Source: Psychrobacillus faecigallinarum (GTDB lineage Bacteria > Bacillota > Bacilli > Bacillales_A > Planococcaceae). Taken from it: 64,000 bases of DNA. The notes beneath the pieces were generated by a model. That model was not told the DNA's origin. It made no database searches and saw nothing but the letters and a program-made list of their open reading frames with translations. The first letter of the stretch is position 1; every line of letters starts with the position of its first letter. Shown here piece by piece: positions 17,147 to 25,043 of this stretch. The stretch lies in contig NZ_JACSQO010000004.1 of the NCBI RefSeq assembly GCF_014836595.1, positions 265,519 through 329,518 of the forward strand. Direction: 5' to 3'. The translations under genes and the position numbers were made by a program.

Positions 17147-17697
17147 CTAATGGGCTTCTCCTTTAAATAAGATAAAGCCATATAGTAGGCATGAGCTGTA
17201 AAAAGTTGTTGGATCTCTCCATTCACGATCAATGAACCCATTTCATTCCAGTTATAAATATGAACATCTATAAATTCTGTAGGGTCGAGCTGCTGACCAC
17301 TAGTATGATAAGCATCTAGAAGCAGATAGGTAAATACCTTATTGGTTTGAGTTGCCGGATTTACGTAAAATTGGCCCAATAATATAGGTTCTCGGTCTGT
17401 TGAGTAGCCCGTCTCTTCTTGAACTTCCCTTAAAATTGCTTCCTGATAGCTTTCTCCCCCTTCTGGCTTTCCAGCAGGAATCTCTAAAAATATGTTTTGA
17501 GCTGAATAGCGATATTGACTTACTAATACAATTTGTTGTTCCTTTGTAAGCACAATAGCATTTACCCAATCATCGTATTCATTTACATAATAATCTTCAA
17601 TTATTTGACCATTGGGCAACTCGCATTTGTCTTTTCGTAAATTGCCAAACGGTGACTGGTACAAATAGGATGAGCTTAGCTTTTTCCATGTGTCCAA
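17143..17697 (-). CDS. Nudix hydrolase, ADP-ribose pyrophosphatase-like
   Basis: 184 residues. A complete Nudix box is present (GKPEGGES, then REVQEETGY), with a proline-rich loop after it and an N-terminal beta domain as in NudF-type ADP-sugar pyrophosphatases. The start is TTG at 17695-17697, eight bases after AAGGAG; the in-frame GTG three codons upstream overlaps that site. The upstream gene's stop lies inside the same region, so translation is coupled. Confidence 0.85.
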   Translation of the reverse strand: MDTWKKLSSSYLYQSPFGNLRKDKCELPNGQIIEDYYVNEYDDWVNAIVLTKEQQIVLVSQYRYSAQNIFLEIPAGKPEGGESYQEAILREVQEETGYSTDREPILLGQFYVNPATQTNKVFTYLLLDAYHTSGQQLDPTEFIDVHIYNWNEMGSLIVNGEIQQLFTAHAYYMALSYLKEKPIR

Positions 17698-17702
17698 TAT
17701 TT

Positions 17703-18188
17703 TCACTCCTTAGAAAATAGATATTCAGGTTCCGTAGATATAGCTTTACCAATAAAAAATATAAAAGCGAGGAAGAAAGGAAAGATAATTAGTTGTCCAA
17801 TAATGATAAACGCTGTTGCAGGTGATGGGTCATCTCCCCTGTAGGTTATAGGAAAAATACTAGCGAACAAAAGAATGAAAAAAATCAAATATGGAAACCA
17901 CAGGAAAGAAGAAATATATCTGCTCTTTCTGTATTGGAGCCATCTGCCGTTTACTAGGAGAAGGACTGTTATCCATAATATGAAACCTAAAACATGGAGA
18001 ATCATCATAAATAGGTTTACGGAGCCAGTTTCCCAGTTCGTTATACGAGCTATTCTATAAAAGTTTAACTGTAGTTCAAATGATATAAAAATTATAAGTG
18101 CATTAATAATGCTAACTATGTTCAGACGTAAAAAGTAATTGATACAAAAACCACCTTTAATTATTTTGCAGAGAGCTACCACATTCAT
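17703..18188 (-). CDS. Multi-spanning membrane protein, unknown; start unclear
   Basis: About four hydrophobic segments with few charged residues between them; no family recognised. The start is unusual. The only in-frame ATG (18188) lies inside the upstream gene without a ribosome site. A good site, AAAGGTGG at 18,151-18,157, is followed seven bases later by the in-frame codon ATC at 18141-18143, which would begin the protein just before the first membrane segment (146 residues). The coordinates given use the ATG. The stop overlaps the Nudix gene. Confidence 0.65.
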   Translation of the reverse strand: MNVVALCKIIKGGFCINYFLRLNIVSIINALIIFISFELQLNFYRIARITNWETGSVNLFMMILHVLGFILWITVLLLVNGRWLQYRKSRYISSFLWFPYLIFFILLFASIFPITYRGDDPSPATAFIIIGQLIIFPFFLAFIFFIGKAISTEPEYLFSKE

Positions 18189-18501
18189 TGCAAAATTTGA
18201 AGGATTTGCCAACGGGGTGACCGCAATTGGAGCAAAAGACTTCCGCTTTTAATTGGCCCTCTGCCCATCCTTTGCTGGCTGCCGCCATTTGTTCACGTAT
18301 TTCCTCATTGTTTATTTCTTTTAGCTTCTTGTAGTTACCTACGCCTGTTAATAAAAAGCCGAAAAAGATAAGGGGTGCTCCTACGAAGAATAACCAAAAA
18401 TATTGAGGCTCCTCAAAAAACTCAACAGTAAAAAATTCATAACAAGCAATTGCCAAGCAGCATATTCCAGCAAATATGATAATCGGACCTATAAATTTCA
18501 C
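18157..18501 (-). CDS. Small membrane protein with C-terminal zinc ribbon
   Basis: 114 residues: two membrane segments (residues about 3-22 and 37-54), a helical linker and a C-terminal zinc ribbon with CSNCGHPVG and CNECGSS. It starts at GTG with GGGGTG eight bases upstream. Zinc-ribbon membrane proteins of this sort are common in Bacilli and of unknown role. Confidence 0.75.
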   Translation of the reverse strand: MKFIGPIIIFAGICCLAIACYEFFTVEFFEEPQYFWLFFVGAPLIFFGFLLTGVGNYKKLKEINNEEIREQMAAASKGWAEGQLKAEVFCSNCGHPVGKSFKFCNECGSSLQNN

Positions 18502-18529
18502 TACATATTCACCCCAATTTCAAAAAAAT

Positions 18530-18784
18530 TCATAAAGCCCTCATAAAATAATTAAATTCCTCTATGGAAATTGGAGCAGATAAGTTTATTTCATTATTTA
18601 AAGTAGCTATTACATCTGCTTCTCTTTTCAACCAATAGCGATAAGGTGATTCAGTTACAGCCTTCCATACAAAAAAGCCCTTTTCTGTTTCAAGAAAAGT
18701 TGAATGAGATGTTCCGCCTTGCCGCTTAGGAAAGGAAAAAGAGAAGATTTCCCTAATGCGGGCTTTAATTATTTGTTTTTTCAA
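18530..18784 (-). pseudogene. Truncated phosphotransferase-like protein (APH/choline kinase N-lobe)
   Basis: 84 residues that read like the first part of an aminoglycoside/choline kinase N-lobe: GGTSHSTFLETEKGFFVWKA resembles the glycine-rich loop and strand with the nucleotide-binding Lys, and LKREADVIATL resembles the helix with the Glu. The frame stops there. The HxD catalytic loop and C-lobe are missing, and no matching frame follows before the next gene. TTG is the only start and has a weak site. Most likely a remnant, though expression as a short protein is not excluded. Confidence 0.5.
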
Positions 18785-18965
18785 ATAAAATAACTCTAGA
18801 TCTTATTATACAATACAATAATCATGATTTATTATAAATTTTTCATTTATTTGGGAATAATATAACTCATTTTACTGTTATTTCTGTTAGCAATTTAACA
18901 ATGCCTACTTTTTGCATACTTGCATATTCTAACTTTAAGGCTAGCTCACAAGGGAGGAACACCTA

Positions 18966-19748
18966 ATGGGATTATTCATCAATGAATACCAAAACCCTGG
19001 GGTATTTAAAAATACGGCAGAAATAAAGGCACCTAATCAAACAGAATATCGATGTAACCACTTATCTGAGTTCATACTAGATCAAAATACTGCAAATGAA
19101 GCTTTTCTTCGAGCCATTAAAGGATTAAGAAAATCTCAATATCACTATGGTCATCAGCAAATAACACAATCGTATGAAATGAATGCAAAACTACAGGAGT
19201 TAAAAGAACTCAATATCAAACATGAGCTTGTTGAGAAGCAAGTATACAACTGGTTAGAAAAGTTAGAGCAGCAAAACCATACTATACAGCTACTAATAAA
19301 AGACGAGCAATTAGGTAAAAACGATTTAACCGTTCAAATTGAAAAACTTGACGATACGCAAAATGCAATAATGTCTCGATTAGAACAAGCAGAGGTAACG
19401 CAAGTATGTATTGTAAATAAGCTCGAAGATCTCTCTCTAGAGAATAAGGAAGTTTTATCTCATATAGAAAAAGTAGATATTTTTAATGATGAAATAATGA
19501 ATAAAGTTAATGAACAGAATCAATTCCGTCAAATAATTAATGAACAGTTTAATAATTTGGAAGATGGACAAAAGGAATTAACAAACAGAGTAGACAATCA
19601 AGAAGGATTAATGGAGAAGATTTTGCGCCAAATCGATCATGTAAGAACCTCATTGTTTGAAAGAACTAGCTTTTTAGAAGAGAAAATGGAGAAAATATAT
19701 CACGCCTCCATCGCTAGCTTTCAGAAGATAAAAAACGGTTCTGAATAA
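18966..19748 (+). CDS. Long coiled-coil protein, unknown
   Basis: 260 residues, nearly all helix from residue 40 on, with heptad-like Leu/Ile spacing (KLEQQNHTIQLLIKDEQ, IEKLDDTQNAIMSRLEQ). There is no signal peptide or membrane segment and only two Cys. GGGAGGAAC precedes ATG. No family recognised. It is followed 18 bases later by a lipoprotein gene on the same strand, so the two may function together at the cell surface. Confidence 0.7.
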   Translation: MGLFINEYQNPGVFKNTAEIKAPNQTEYRCNHLSEFILDQNTANEAFLRAIKGLRKSQYHYGHQQITQSYEMNAKLQELKELNIKHELVEKQVYNWLEKLEQQNHTIQLLIKDEQLGKNDLTVQIEKLDDTQNAIMSRLEQAEVTQVCIVNKLEDLSLENKEVLSHIEKVDIFNDEIMNKVNEQNQFRQIINEQFNNLEDGQKELTNRVDNQEGLMEKILRQIDHVRTSLFERTSFLEEKMEKIYHASIASFQKIKNGSE

Positions 19749-19766
19749 ACTTGAGGGGGAAAACCT

Positions 19767-20810
19767 ATAAACCTTAGCAAATGGATTGGTGGATTTATCA
19801 TTTTCATTTTATTGATTGGTTGTGGGACTGTGGCTTTATCGAATACAAATGATAGTAACAAATTCCCATATGAAGTTACTACGGAAGTAATGGATGAAAG
19901 AGCAATGATAGAACATGCCTTCAAGTCTATTAGAAGCTTTAAAAAGTTAGGCTTTATAAAACCAGTGGATAAGCTAGACAGCACACTCTTGACCTATGAT
20001 CCATCCAAGGATGTACTAAAGTATCAAGAAACGTTTTACTTAAGCACCGGCTACAAATATCTTTCGTTCTCTTCCCTACTAAATTATTCGAAAGAGGATT
20101 ACGAAAATTACATTCAATCATTAGAAAATTTGAGAAGGTTATCACACGAGAGCATGGAAATTGAAATTGGTAATAATGAGGATGCCTCATTTACAACACT
20201 TTTAGGTCTTGACGGAAATGAGCTATACCATATTGATTTTCTGAAAGAGGGATTTAGTAATGATGTAGTAGATGCTGTTGGCTTGTCTTTAAAACCAGTG
20301 GAGGAAGGAGTTTTTGAACGGTTTTATGATACACTTTTAAAAGATATGGACAAAATTAAATTCCCCACAATGGATAAGGGCTATGAAGTTAAGTCAATTA
20401 TATCTAAATGGAAAACCGATCATATCGGTCCCGAATTAATAATCGAATATGAAAATTTTCAAAACAAAACATTCCTTTATACTATTAGAGATAGTGATCT
20501 AGTAATTGATGCTTATGACGAAAAAAGTAAATTTTTACTAAAGAATGGTGCCGAGGTAAATTTATATGTATCTGCATATAAAGATGATTTTCTAGCTTAT
20601 ACGTGGTTTGATGGCATTCATTTTTATGAAATAACAATTGACACCCAAAAGAATCAATTGAAAAAAGAAGAAATATACAAAATAATCGAGTCTTCTCTTC
20701 AAGATAAGAGTACTTTTTCAGATTTAAGTCTTTTTAAACCTTTGAACAATTTTCCTATCTTAACCGAAAAAGATAAACAGCTACGAGAGATAATTCAGAA
20801 AGAAAATTAA
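19767..20810 (+). CDS. Predicted lipoprotein, apparent ATA start
   Basis: From ATA at 19767 the protein is 347 residues and starts MNLSKWIGGFII if ATA is read as Met, followed by a lipobox LLIGC with Cys at residue 19. GAGGGGG lies seven bases upstream. From the nearest ordinary start (TTG at 19812) the signal peptide would be lost. The mature part is acidic, with no recognised domain. A sequencing error or a real AUA start both explain this. It follows the coiled-coil gene and precedes the repeat array. Confidence 0.65.
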   Translation: MNLSKWIGGFIIFILLIGCGTVALSNTNDSNKFPYEVTTEVMDERAMIEHAFKSIRSFKKLGFIKPVDKLDSTLLTYDPSKDVLKYQETFYLSTGYKYLSFSSLLNYSKEDYENYIQSLENLRRLSHESMEIEIGNNEDASFTTLLGLDGNELYHIDFLKEGFSNDVVDAVGLSLKPVEEGVFERFYDTLLKDMDKIKFPTMDKGYEVKSIISKWKTDHIGPELIIEYENFQNKTFLYTIRDSDLVIDAYDEKSKFLLKNGAEVNLYVSAYKDDFLAYTWFDGIHFYEITIDTQKNQLKKEEIYKIIESSLQDKSTFSDLSLFKPLNNFPILTEKDKQLREIIQKEN

Positions 20811-20819
20811 AAGCGCTCG

Positions 20820-20910
20820 AAAAGTGTACTTCCTCCCCTAAAAGATCAAAAAGCGCTCCTAAAAATAGAAAAGTGTCTCCTAAAGGGAGCGAAACCGCCC
20901 CTAAAGTACT
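20820..20910. repeat. Degenerate tandem array with 21-bp period
   Basis: Three adjacent 21-base units (20848-20868, 20869-20889, 20890-20910) and a fourth, longer unit (20820-20847) share the core AAGYGYCYCCTAAA. The unit length of seven codons makes an open frame on the minus strand, but no ribosome site supports it. It sits between the lipoprotein stop and a terminator. Confidence 0.6.
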
Positions 20911-20911
20911 T

Positions 20912-20946
20912 AAAGCTTCCGACATTTTTCTCCGGAAGCTTTTATT
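20912..20946 (+). terminator. Terminator after the lipoprotein gene
   Basis: AAAGCTTCCG and CGGAAGCTTT form a perfect stem followed by TT-rich sequence, directly after the repeat array. Confidence 0.75.
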
Positions 20947-20985
20947 ACAAGACAAATATGAAACAATTTCTTATAATATGGAAAC

Positions 20986-21016
20986 AAAAAAAGCACTGTT
21001 AGAACAGTGCTTTTGA
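20986..21016 (-). terminator. Terminator of the ribA-ribD operon
   Basis: AAGCACTGTT and AACAGTGCTT form a perfect stem with a two-base loop, flanked by A and T runs. It follows the last gene of the operon on the minus strand. Confidence 0.8.
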
Positions 21017-21032
21017 AATTAAAACCGACCGA

Positions 21033-21602
21033 TTATTTATTATTACTGAGAATGTCATCTAATTCAATCCATTGTTTCATCCGCGGCATTTCTACTGACT
21101 GATTATAAGATTGATCCATTATGAAAACTTTTGTCTGCACATCTTTTAGCGTTTCTAAAACAGCTGGCTTGTCATCAAAATAGTAATCTAGCTCTAATTT
21201 CATGATGGTTGCTATTTTTTCATCGTCTTGCATTCCACAATAGAAGTTATCATCCTTCACTGGAAAGCCTTGCGCTTTCATCCATTCACGAGTCTGAGTG
21301 CAATATTTTTTGGGGCGAGAGGTAATATAGTAAATTTCATGACCATCAGTGTCCAAGGAATTTAGAGTTTCTAAAGCCCCCTCAAAAGATGGACAATCCG
21401 TAAAATAGATTTCCTCCATACACTCTCTCCACATAGCATTTCCATCTTCTTTTTTTAGTCCAAATGCTTCATGGATCTCCACCGTCTGTAATGCACGAAA
21501 AACATCTAAATCCACACTTTGGTTGAGTTTCTTATTATACAAATGAAAAGCGTGCTCTCTTAAATTAATTAAAGTATCATCAATATCAAAACCAAATTTC
21601 AT
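21033..21602 (-). CDS. 5'(3')-deoxyribonucleotidase-like HAD phosphatase
   Basis: 189 residues. It has FDIDDTLI near residue 4, YYITSRPKKYC as motif II with the NT5C-type SRP, and YFDDKPAVLE as the final acidic motif. This is the cytosolic 5'-nucleotidase C-type family (YqfW/YorS-like in Bacillus). It ends the operon with ribA, ribD and a monooxygenase, 17 bases after the latter. In that context it might remove phosphate from a RibD product rather than from a nucleotide; that is inference. Confidence 0.8.
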   Translation of the reverse strand: MKFGFDIDDTLINLREHAFHLYNKKLNQSVDLDVFRALQTVEIHEAFGLKKEDGNAMWRECMEEIYFTDCPSFEGALETLNSLDTDGHEIYYITSRPKKYCTQTREWMKAQGFPVKDDNFYCGMQDDEKIATIMKLELDYYFDDKPAVLETLKDVQTKVFIMDQSYNQSVEMPRMKQWIELDDILSNNK

Positions 21603-21619
21603 TTTTTGTTCTCCTACTC

Positions 21620-22702
21620 TTATACCATGATTGTAAATTGGGAAGCAAAGGACTGTTCCTTCTCAATTTGAGTTGCTTGAATTTTTTCAATTTCTCTTTT
21701 CCTTTGAGTCGAGCAGTCCAACGAATCCAATAAAGTTACGTAGTCTTTGTCTATTAACGTAGCTAAATAATCAGCATCCTTTAAAGCACTATTTAGACCA
21801 AATGCCCCAGTTGGTGTCATTGTATGTATAGCATCGCCTATCAATACTAAACCAGATGAGCCCCAGTTTTCACTTGTTGTGCTATACACGTCTAATAGTA
21901 CAAAATCCTTCCACGATTGAATATGCTTATGTACGGTTTCATTTAGGTCAGGAAAAGCTTCCACTAACTGTTTAATAAATGCAGTAAAGGGCTCCTTACG
22001 TAAGGTTGAGAATGAGCCTTCTTCAATATTCCAGCCGACTTGTATAAAATCATTCGTTTGAGTAAATAGCGATAATTGCTTGTTATTGATTAATGCCATT
22101 TTGATCGATGGTTCCCATCCTTCTGGTGCTGGAATCCTTGCCCAAAGTAAATCATAACCGTGTTTTCGTTTATTTACTTCAATTTCTGCTTTTTTACGTA
22201 CCGTTGAATTACGACCATCAGCTCCAATAATGAGCTGGCAATCTATCGTAATTTCTTGTCCATTTTGTATAGCTAAGACACCGCAATAGTTTCCAGCATC
22301 ATCTTTTAGTAAATCAGCTACTCTAGTATTCATCATACATGTTAGATTTGGGAAATGAGTCCCAGATTTTATGAGGACTGATAATAGGTTAGCCTGTGGT
22401 ACATGAATGCCGAGATGACCAATCTCTGGTTGTGGTAAAATTGTTTTAAAAGGCTTACCATCCTGCCAGTATTCTAATTTTTCCATTCGTAGTAAGCCCA
22501 ACTGTTCTATTTCTTCAAAAAGGCCGTATTTTTTTAGAATTGCCTCTCCCTCTTCATTGAGATGTTCTCCTCTAAAAGCTTTTCCTACTTCTTTATCTCT
22601 TTCTAAAAGAGCTACAGTAATATTCTTTCTAGCTAATAAGAAAGCAAGGAGAGATCCACCTGGACCAGCTCCAACAATACAAACATCGACTTTTAGATTC
22701 AT
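21620..22702 (-). CDS. FAD-dependent monooxygenase (PHBH fold)
   Basis: 360 residues. The FAD-binding motifs are GAGPGG (residues 11-16), IGADGRNS near 160 and GDAIHTMTPTGAFG near 285, the order seen in p-hydroxybenzoate hydroxylase-type enzymes. Its ATG overlaps the ribD stop by four bases, so it is cotranslated with a riboflavin-pathway enzyme. The substrate is unknown; a pyrimidine or pteridine made by RibA and RibD is an attractive guess. No substrate-specific motif was recognised. Confidence 0.82.
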   Translation of the reverse strand: MNLKVDVCIVGAGPGGSLLAFLLARKNITVALLERDKEVGKAFRGEHLNEEGEAILKKYGLFEEIEQLGLLRMEKLEYWQDGKPFKTILPQPEIGHLGIHVPQANLLSVLIKSGTHFPNLTCMMNTRVADLLKDDAGNYCGVLAIQNGQEITIDCQLIIGADGRNSTVRKKAEIEVNKRKHGYDLLWARIPAPEGWEPSIKMALINNKQLSLFTQTNDFIQVGWNIEEGSFSTLRKEPFTAFIKQLVEAFPDLNETVHKHIQSWKDFVLLDVYSTTSENWGSSGLVLIGDAIHTMTPTGAFGLNSALKDADYLATLIDKDYVTLLDSLDCSTQRKREIEKIQATQIEKEQSFASQFTIMV

Positions 22703-23808
22703 TTTTCATCACCTTGCTTAGGATAGGCAATTATTCGAATGTCCTCTCCAAGCTTTTGGAAATCATCGAAATACAAATGCTTTGCAGCTATCATGGTATC
22801 CGGATTAGGACCTGTAAAAGGTGTAATAGAATCTTTTCCTCCCAATACTTTTGGAGCTATATAAATATAGTATTTGTCAATCAAACCAGCGTTTAAAAAG
22901 GAGGCATTTACTGCTCCTCCTCCTTCAACAAGGATATCGGTTATACCTAATCGATAAAGTTCTCGAAGTGCAGCATATAAATCTAACCCATTTGTTTCTT
23001 TGGAAACAAATATTATCTTGACTCCCTTTGCTTCAAATGGCTTAGCTCTCTCCATATCTACTTCGTCACTTGTTACAATAATAGTTTTAGCGGCTACTGT
23101 TTGAAGAACCTGGGAATCGATAGGCGTTCTTAAATTAGTATCCAAGATAATTCTAGTAGGATTTTTCCCTTGTGTCTCAGGAAGTCTTGTTGTCAACGCT
23201 GGGTTGTCAGCAATAACTGTGCCTACACCTACTAAAATGCCGTCTATTTCGTTTCTGAGTTGATGAACTTCTTTCCTTGCACTTTCACTTGTAATCCATT
23301 TTGAATGTCCGTTATGGGTTGCAATCTTACCATCTAATGTCATCGCAAACTTAGAGATGACAAACGGCAATCCAGTAGTCATATTGTGTATAAAGCGTTC
23401 ATTTAGTTTTTTTGCCTCTTCTTCCAGAACTCCAACTTCCACTTCAATTCCAGCATTACGTAGTAATTGTATCCCCCTACCGGCAACCTCCGGATTAGGA
23501 TCCGTAGTCGCAACAACTACCCGAGATACTTTGGAATCCTTTACCAAATTTGCACAAGGAGGGGTTTTTCCATAATGAGAGCAAGGCTCAAGCGTCACGT
23601 ATAAAGTTGCTCCTTCCGCATGGCTTCCTGCCATTTTAAAAGCATGGACTTCAGCATGGGGCTCTCCTGCTTTACGGTGAATTCCACTTCCTACGATAAC
23701 ACCATCCTTAACAATTACTGCCCCTACTATTGGGTTAGGATTCGTTTTCCCTTTAGCACTAGCAGACATTTCAAGTGCTAATTTCATAAAATACTGATCT
23801 TTTTCCAT
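22699..23808 (-). CDS. ribD: Bifunctional pyrimidine deaminase/reductase RibD
   Basis: 369 residues. The N-terminal deaminase has the zinc motif HAEVHA with PCSHYGKTPPC; the C-terminal reductase has WITSE, DGILVGVGT and LVEGGG. Both halves look complete. It deaminates and reduces the product of GTP cyclohydrolase II to the 5-amino-6-ribitylaminouracil phosphate. It lies 12 bases after ribA. RibE, RibH and a DHBP synthase domain are not present here, so the cluster would stop short of riboflavin. Confidence 0.92.
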   Translation of the reverse strand: MEKDQYFMKLALEMSASAKGKTNPNPIVGAVIVKDGVIVGSGIHRKAGEPHAEVHAFKMAGSHAEGATLYVTLEPCSHYGKTPPCANLVKDSKVSRVVVATTDPNPEVAGRGIQLLRNAGIEVEVGVLEEEAKKLNERFIHNMTTGLPFVISKFAMTLDGKIATHNGHSKWITSESARKEVHQLRNEIDGILVGVGTVIADNPALTTRLPETQGKNPTRIILDTNLRTPIDSQVLQTVAAKTIIVTSDEVDMERAKPFEAKGVKIIFVSKETNGLDLYAALRELYRLGITDILVEGGGAVNASFLNAGLIDKYYIYIAPKVLGGKDSITPFTGPNPDTMIAAKHLYFDDFQKLGEDIRIIAYPKQGDEK

Positions 23809-23820
23809 ACTATACTCACC

Positions 23821-24573
23821 TCATACAGTCAAACTAGGGTTTTCTTCTAAAATATGACCAGACTTTTCTACTTTCGTTTTCAAATAGAACTCATTCGTTT
23901 CAGTTAAACCACCCCAAAGAGGAACATGCTGATCTGCAAGCAAACCATGTCCCTTTAAAGCAGCAAGCTTTCTTGGATTGTTTGTTATTAAAGTTACAGG
24001 CTTTTGTCTTAAAGACTCCAATACACGGATTGCATCTTCATAAGATCGTGTGTCATCCTCAAAGCCAAGCGCATGATTTGCTTCTACTGTGTCATATCCT
24101 TCTTCTTGTAAAAGGTAAGCAAGAGACTTGGAAAACAAACCTATTCCTCTACCTTCATGATCTGCTAAATAAAAGATGGCCCCACAGCCGTGGTTTGCCA
24201 CCATCTTCATCGACTCATGAAGCTGATAGCCACAGTCACATTTTTGACTACCAAAAATGTCACCAGTATGACAAATGCTATGCATACGAATTAAAGCATC
24301 TTCTTCATTAGAAAAATCACCATAAACTAGCACCGATGATTGCTGTCCAAAAGCCAAGTTAGCTGTGGAAATGGATTTTACGACGTCTTCCTTTGATAAA
24401 TTTTTATCTATTTTCACCCAAGAGTACCATTTAAAAGTCGTTTCGAAATCATCTTGTTTTATAGGCAAACTTACCGGACCTACTAGGCAAAGATCGAATG
24501 CCTCATTTGTAGGTATTATGTTTATTTTATTTTGCAAAATTTGCATGGTTTCTTTTTTTATATTCATTCTCAT
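23821..24573 (-). CDS. ribA: GTP cyclohydrolase II (stand-alone RibA)
   Basis: About 250 residues. The zinc Cys set lies in HSICHTGDIFGSQKCDCGYQ, followed by HEGRGIGL, VEANHALGF and ITNNPRK, all diagnostic of GTP cyclohydrolase II. It lacks the DHBP synthase domain fused in Bacillus RibBA and carries an extra N-terminal region of about 60 residues. The start is uncertain: GTG at 24579 and ATGs at 24573 and 24567 follow AGGTGAGA closely. First gene of the operon. Confidence 0.88.
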   Translation of the reverse strand: MRMNIKKETMQILQNKINIIPTNEAFDLCLVGPVSLPIKQDDFETTFKWYSWVKIDKNLSKEDVVKSISTANLAFGQQSSVLVYGDFSNEEDALIRMHSICHTGDIFGSQKCDCGYQLHESMKMVANHGCGAIFYLADHEGRGIGLFSKSLAYLLQEEGYDTVEANHALGFEDDTRSYEDAIRVLESLRQKPVTLITNNPRKLAALKGHGLLADQHVPLWGGLTETNEFYLKTKVEKSGHILEENPSLTV

Positions 24574-24653
24574 TCTCACCTATCATTCTAATTCAATCGA
24601 ATTTTATGTCTATTATATTCTGATTGTACAAATTCACTTACATAACGTAACCT

Positions 24654-24682
24654 AGTATAAAATTACAAGTGTGAAATGTCAA
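24654..24682 (-). promoter_or_regulatory. Sigma-A promoter of the ribA operon
   Basis: On the minus strand TTGACA (24677-24682) and TATACT (24654-24659) are 17 bases apart. The predicted transcript has a leader of only about 70 bases, too short for an FMN riboswitch, and no such motif is seen further upstream. Confidence 0.75.
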
Positions 24683-24810
24683 ATTATCTATTCTTCCCTT
24701 ATTGGTTCGCCATTTAATTTTTCTCTTTCAACTTATTATTTTAACACACCCCATACTATATTCTTCTTCTCTTATACTTATAAATAATATATCCATAATT
24801 GTTTGTTAAG

Positions 24811-24957
24811 AAAAAAATCATGAAGAGATGCTTTTCGTGAGTTGAGCGACAAACTTTCACACTCAGCACTCGTCTCACACGAAAATCCTTAACTGCTGTA
24901 CACTGATTGCTTATGACGCCCCATCCGCTGTGATGGTCAGAGTGAAAAACGTTCATG
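24811..24957. ncRNA. Folded GC-richer intergenic element, unidentified
   Basis: An element of about 145 bases, richer in G and C than its surroundings, closed by CATGAA (24819-24824) and TTCATG (24952-24957). Inside, TTTTCGTGAG pairs with CTCACACGAAAA across a two-base bulge. On the minus strand it ends in seven T. It could be a small RNA or a miniature repeat element; a 66-codon minus-strand frame through it has no ribosome site. It occupies most of the 470-base gap between the sugar operon and ribA, which otherwise holds only the ribA promoter and a terminator. Confidence 0.4.
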
Positions 24958-25006
24958 TTTAATTGTAAATTGCTTCATGTGAAATTTACATAATTTGAAA
25001 AATAAA

Positions 25007-25035
25007 AAACTGTTCAATAAAAAATTGAACAGTTT
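25007..25035 (-). terminator. Terminator after the sucrose-phosphatase gene
   Basis: AAACTGTTCAAT and ATTGAACAGTTT form a perfect stem just beyond the stop codon, with A and T runs on either side. Confidence 0.8.
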
Positions 25036-25043
25036 CCCAAAAA

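Noticed and set aside
20755..20955. A repetitive minus-strand open frame
   Set aside because: It is produced by the 21-bp-period array and runs antisense through the terminator and the lipoprotein end.
24756..24956. A 66-codon minus-strand frame starting at an ATG
   Set aside because: It covers the folded element, lacks a ribosome site and has unlikely composition; the sequence is better explained as structure.
24574..25043. Search for an FMN riboswitch before ribA
   Set aside because: The leader after the promoter is about 70 bases and no conserved FMN-element segments were found on the minus strand.
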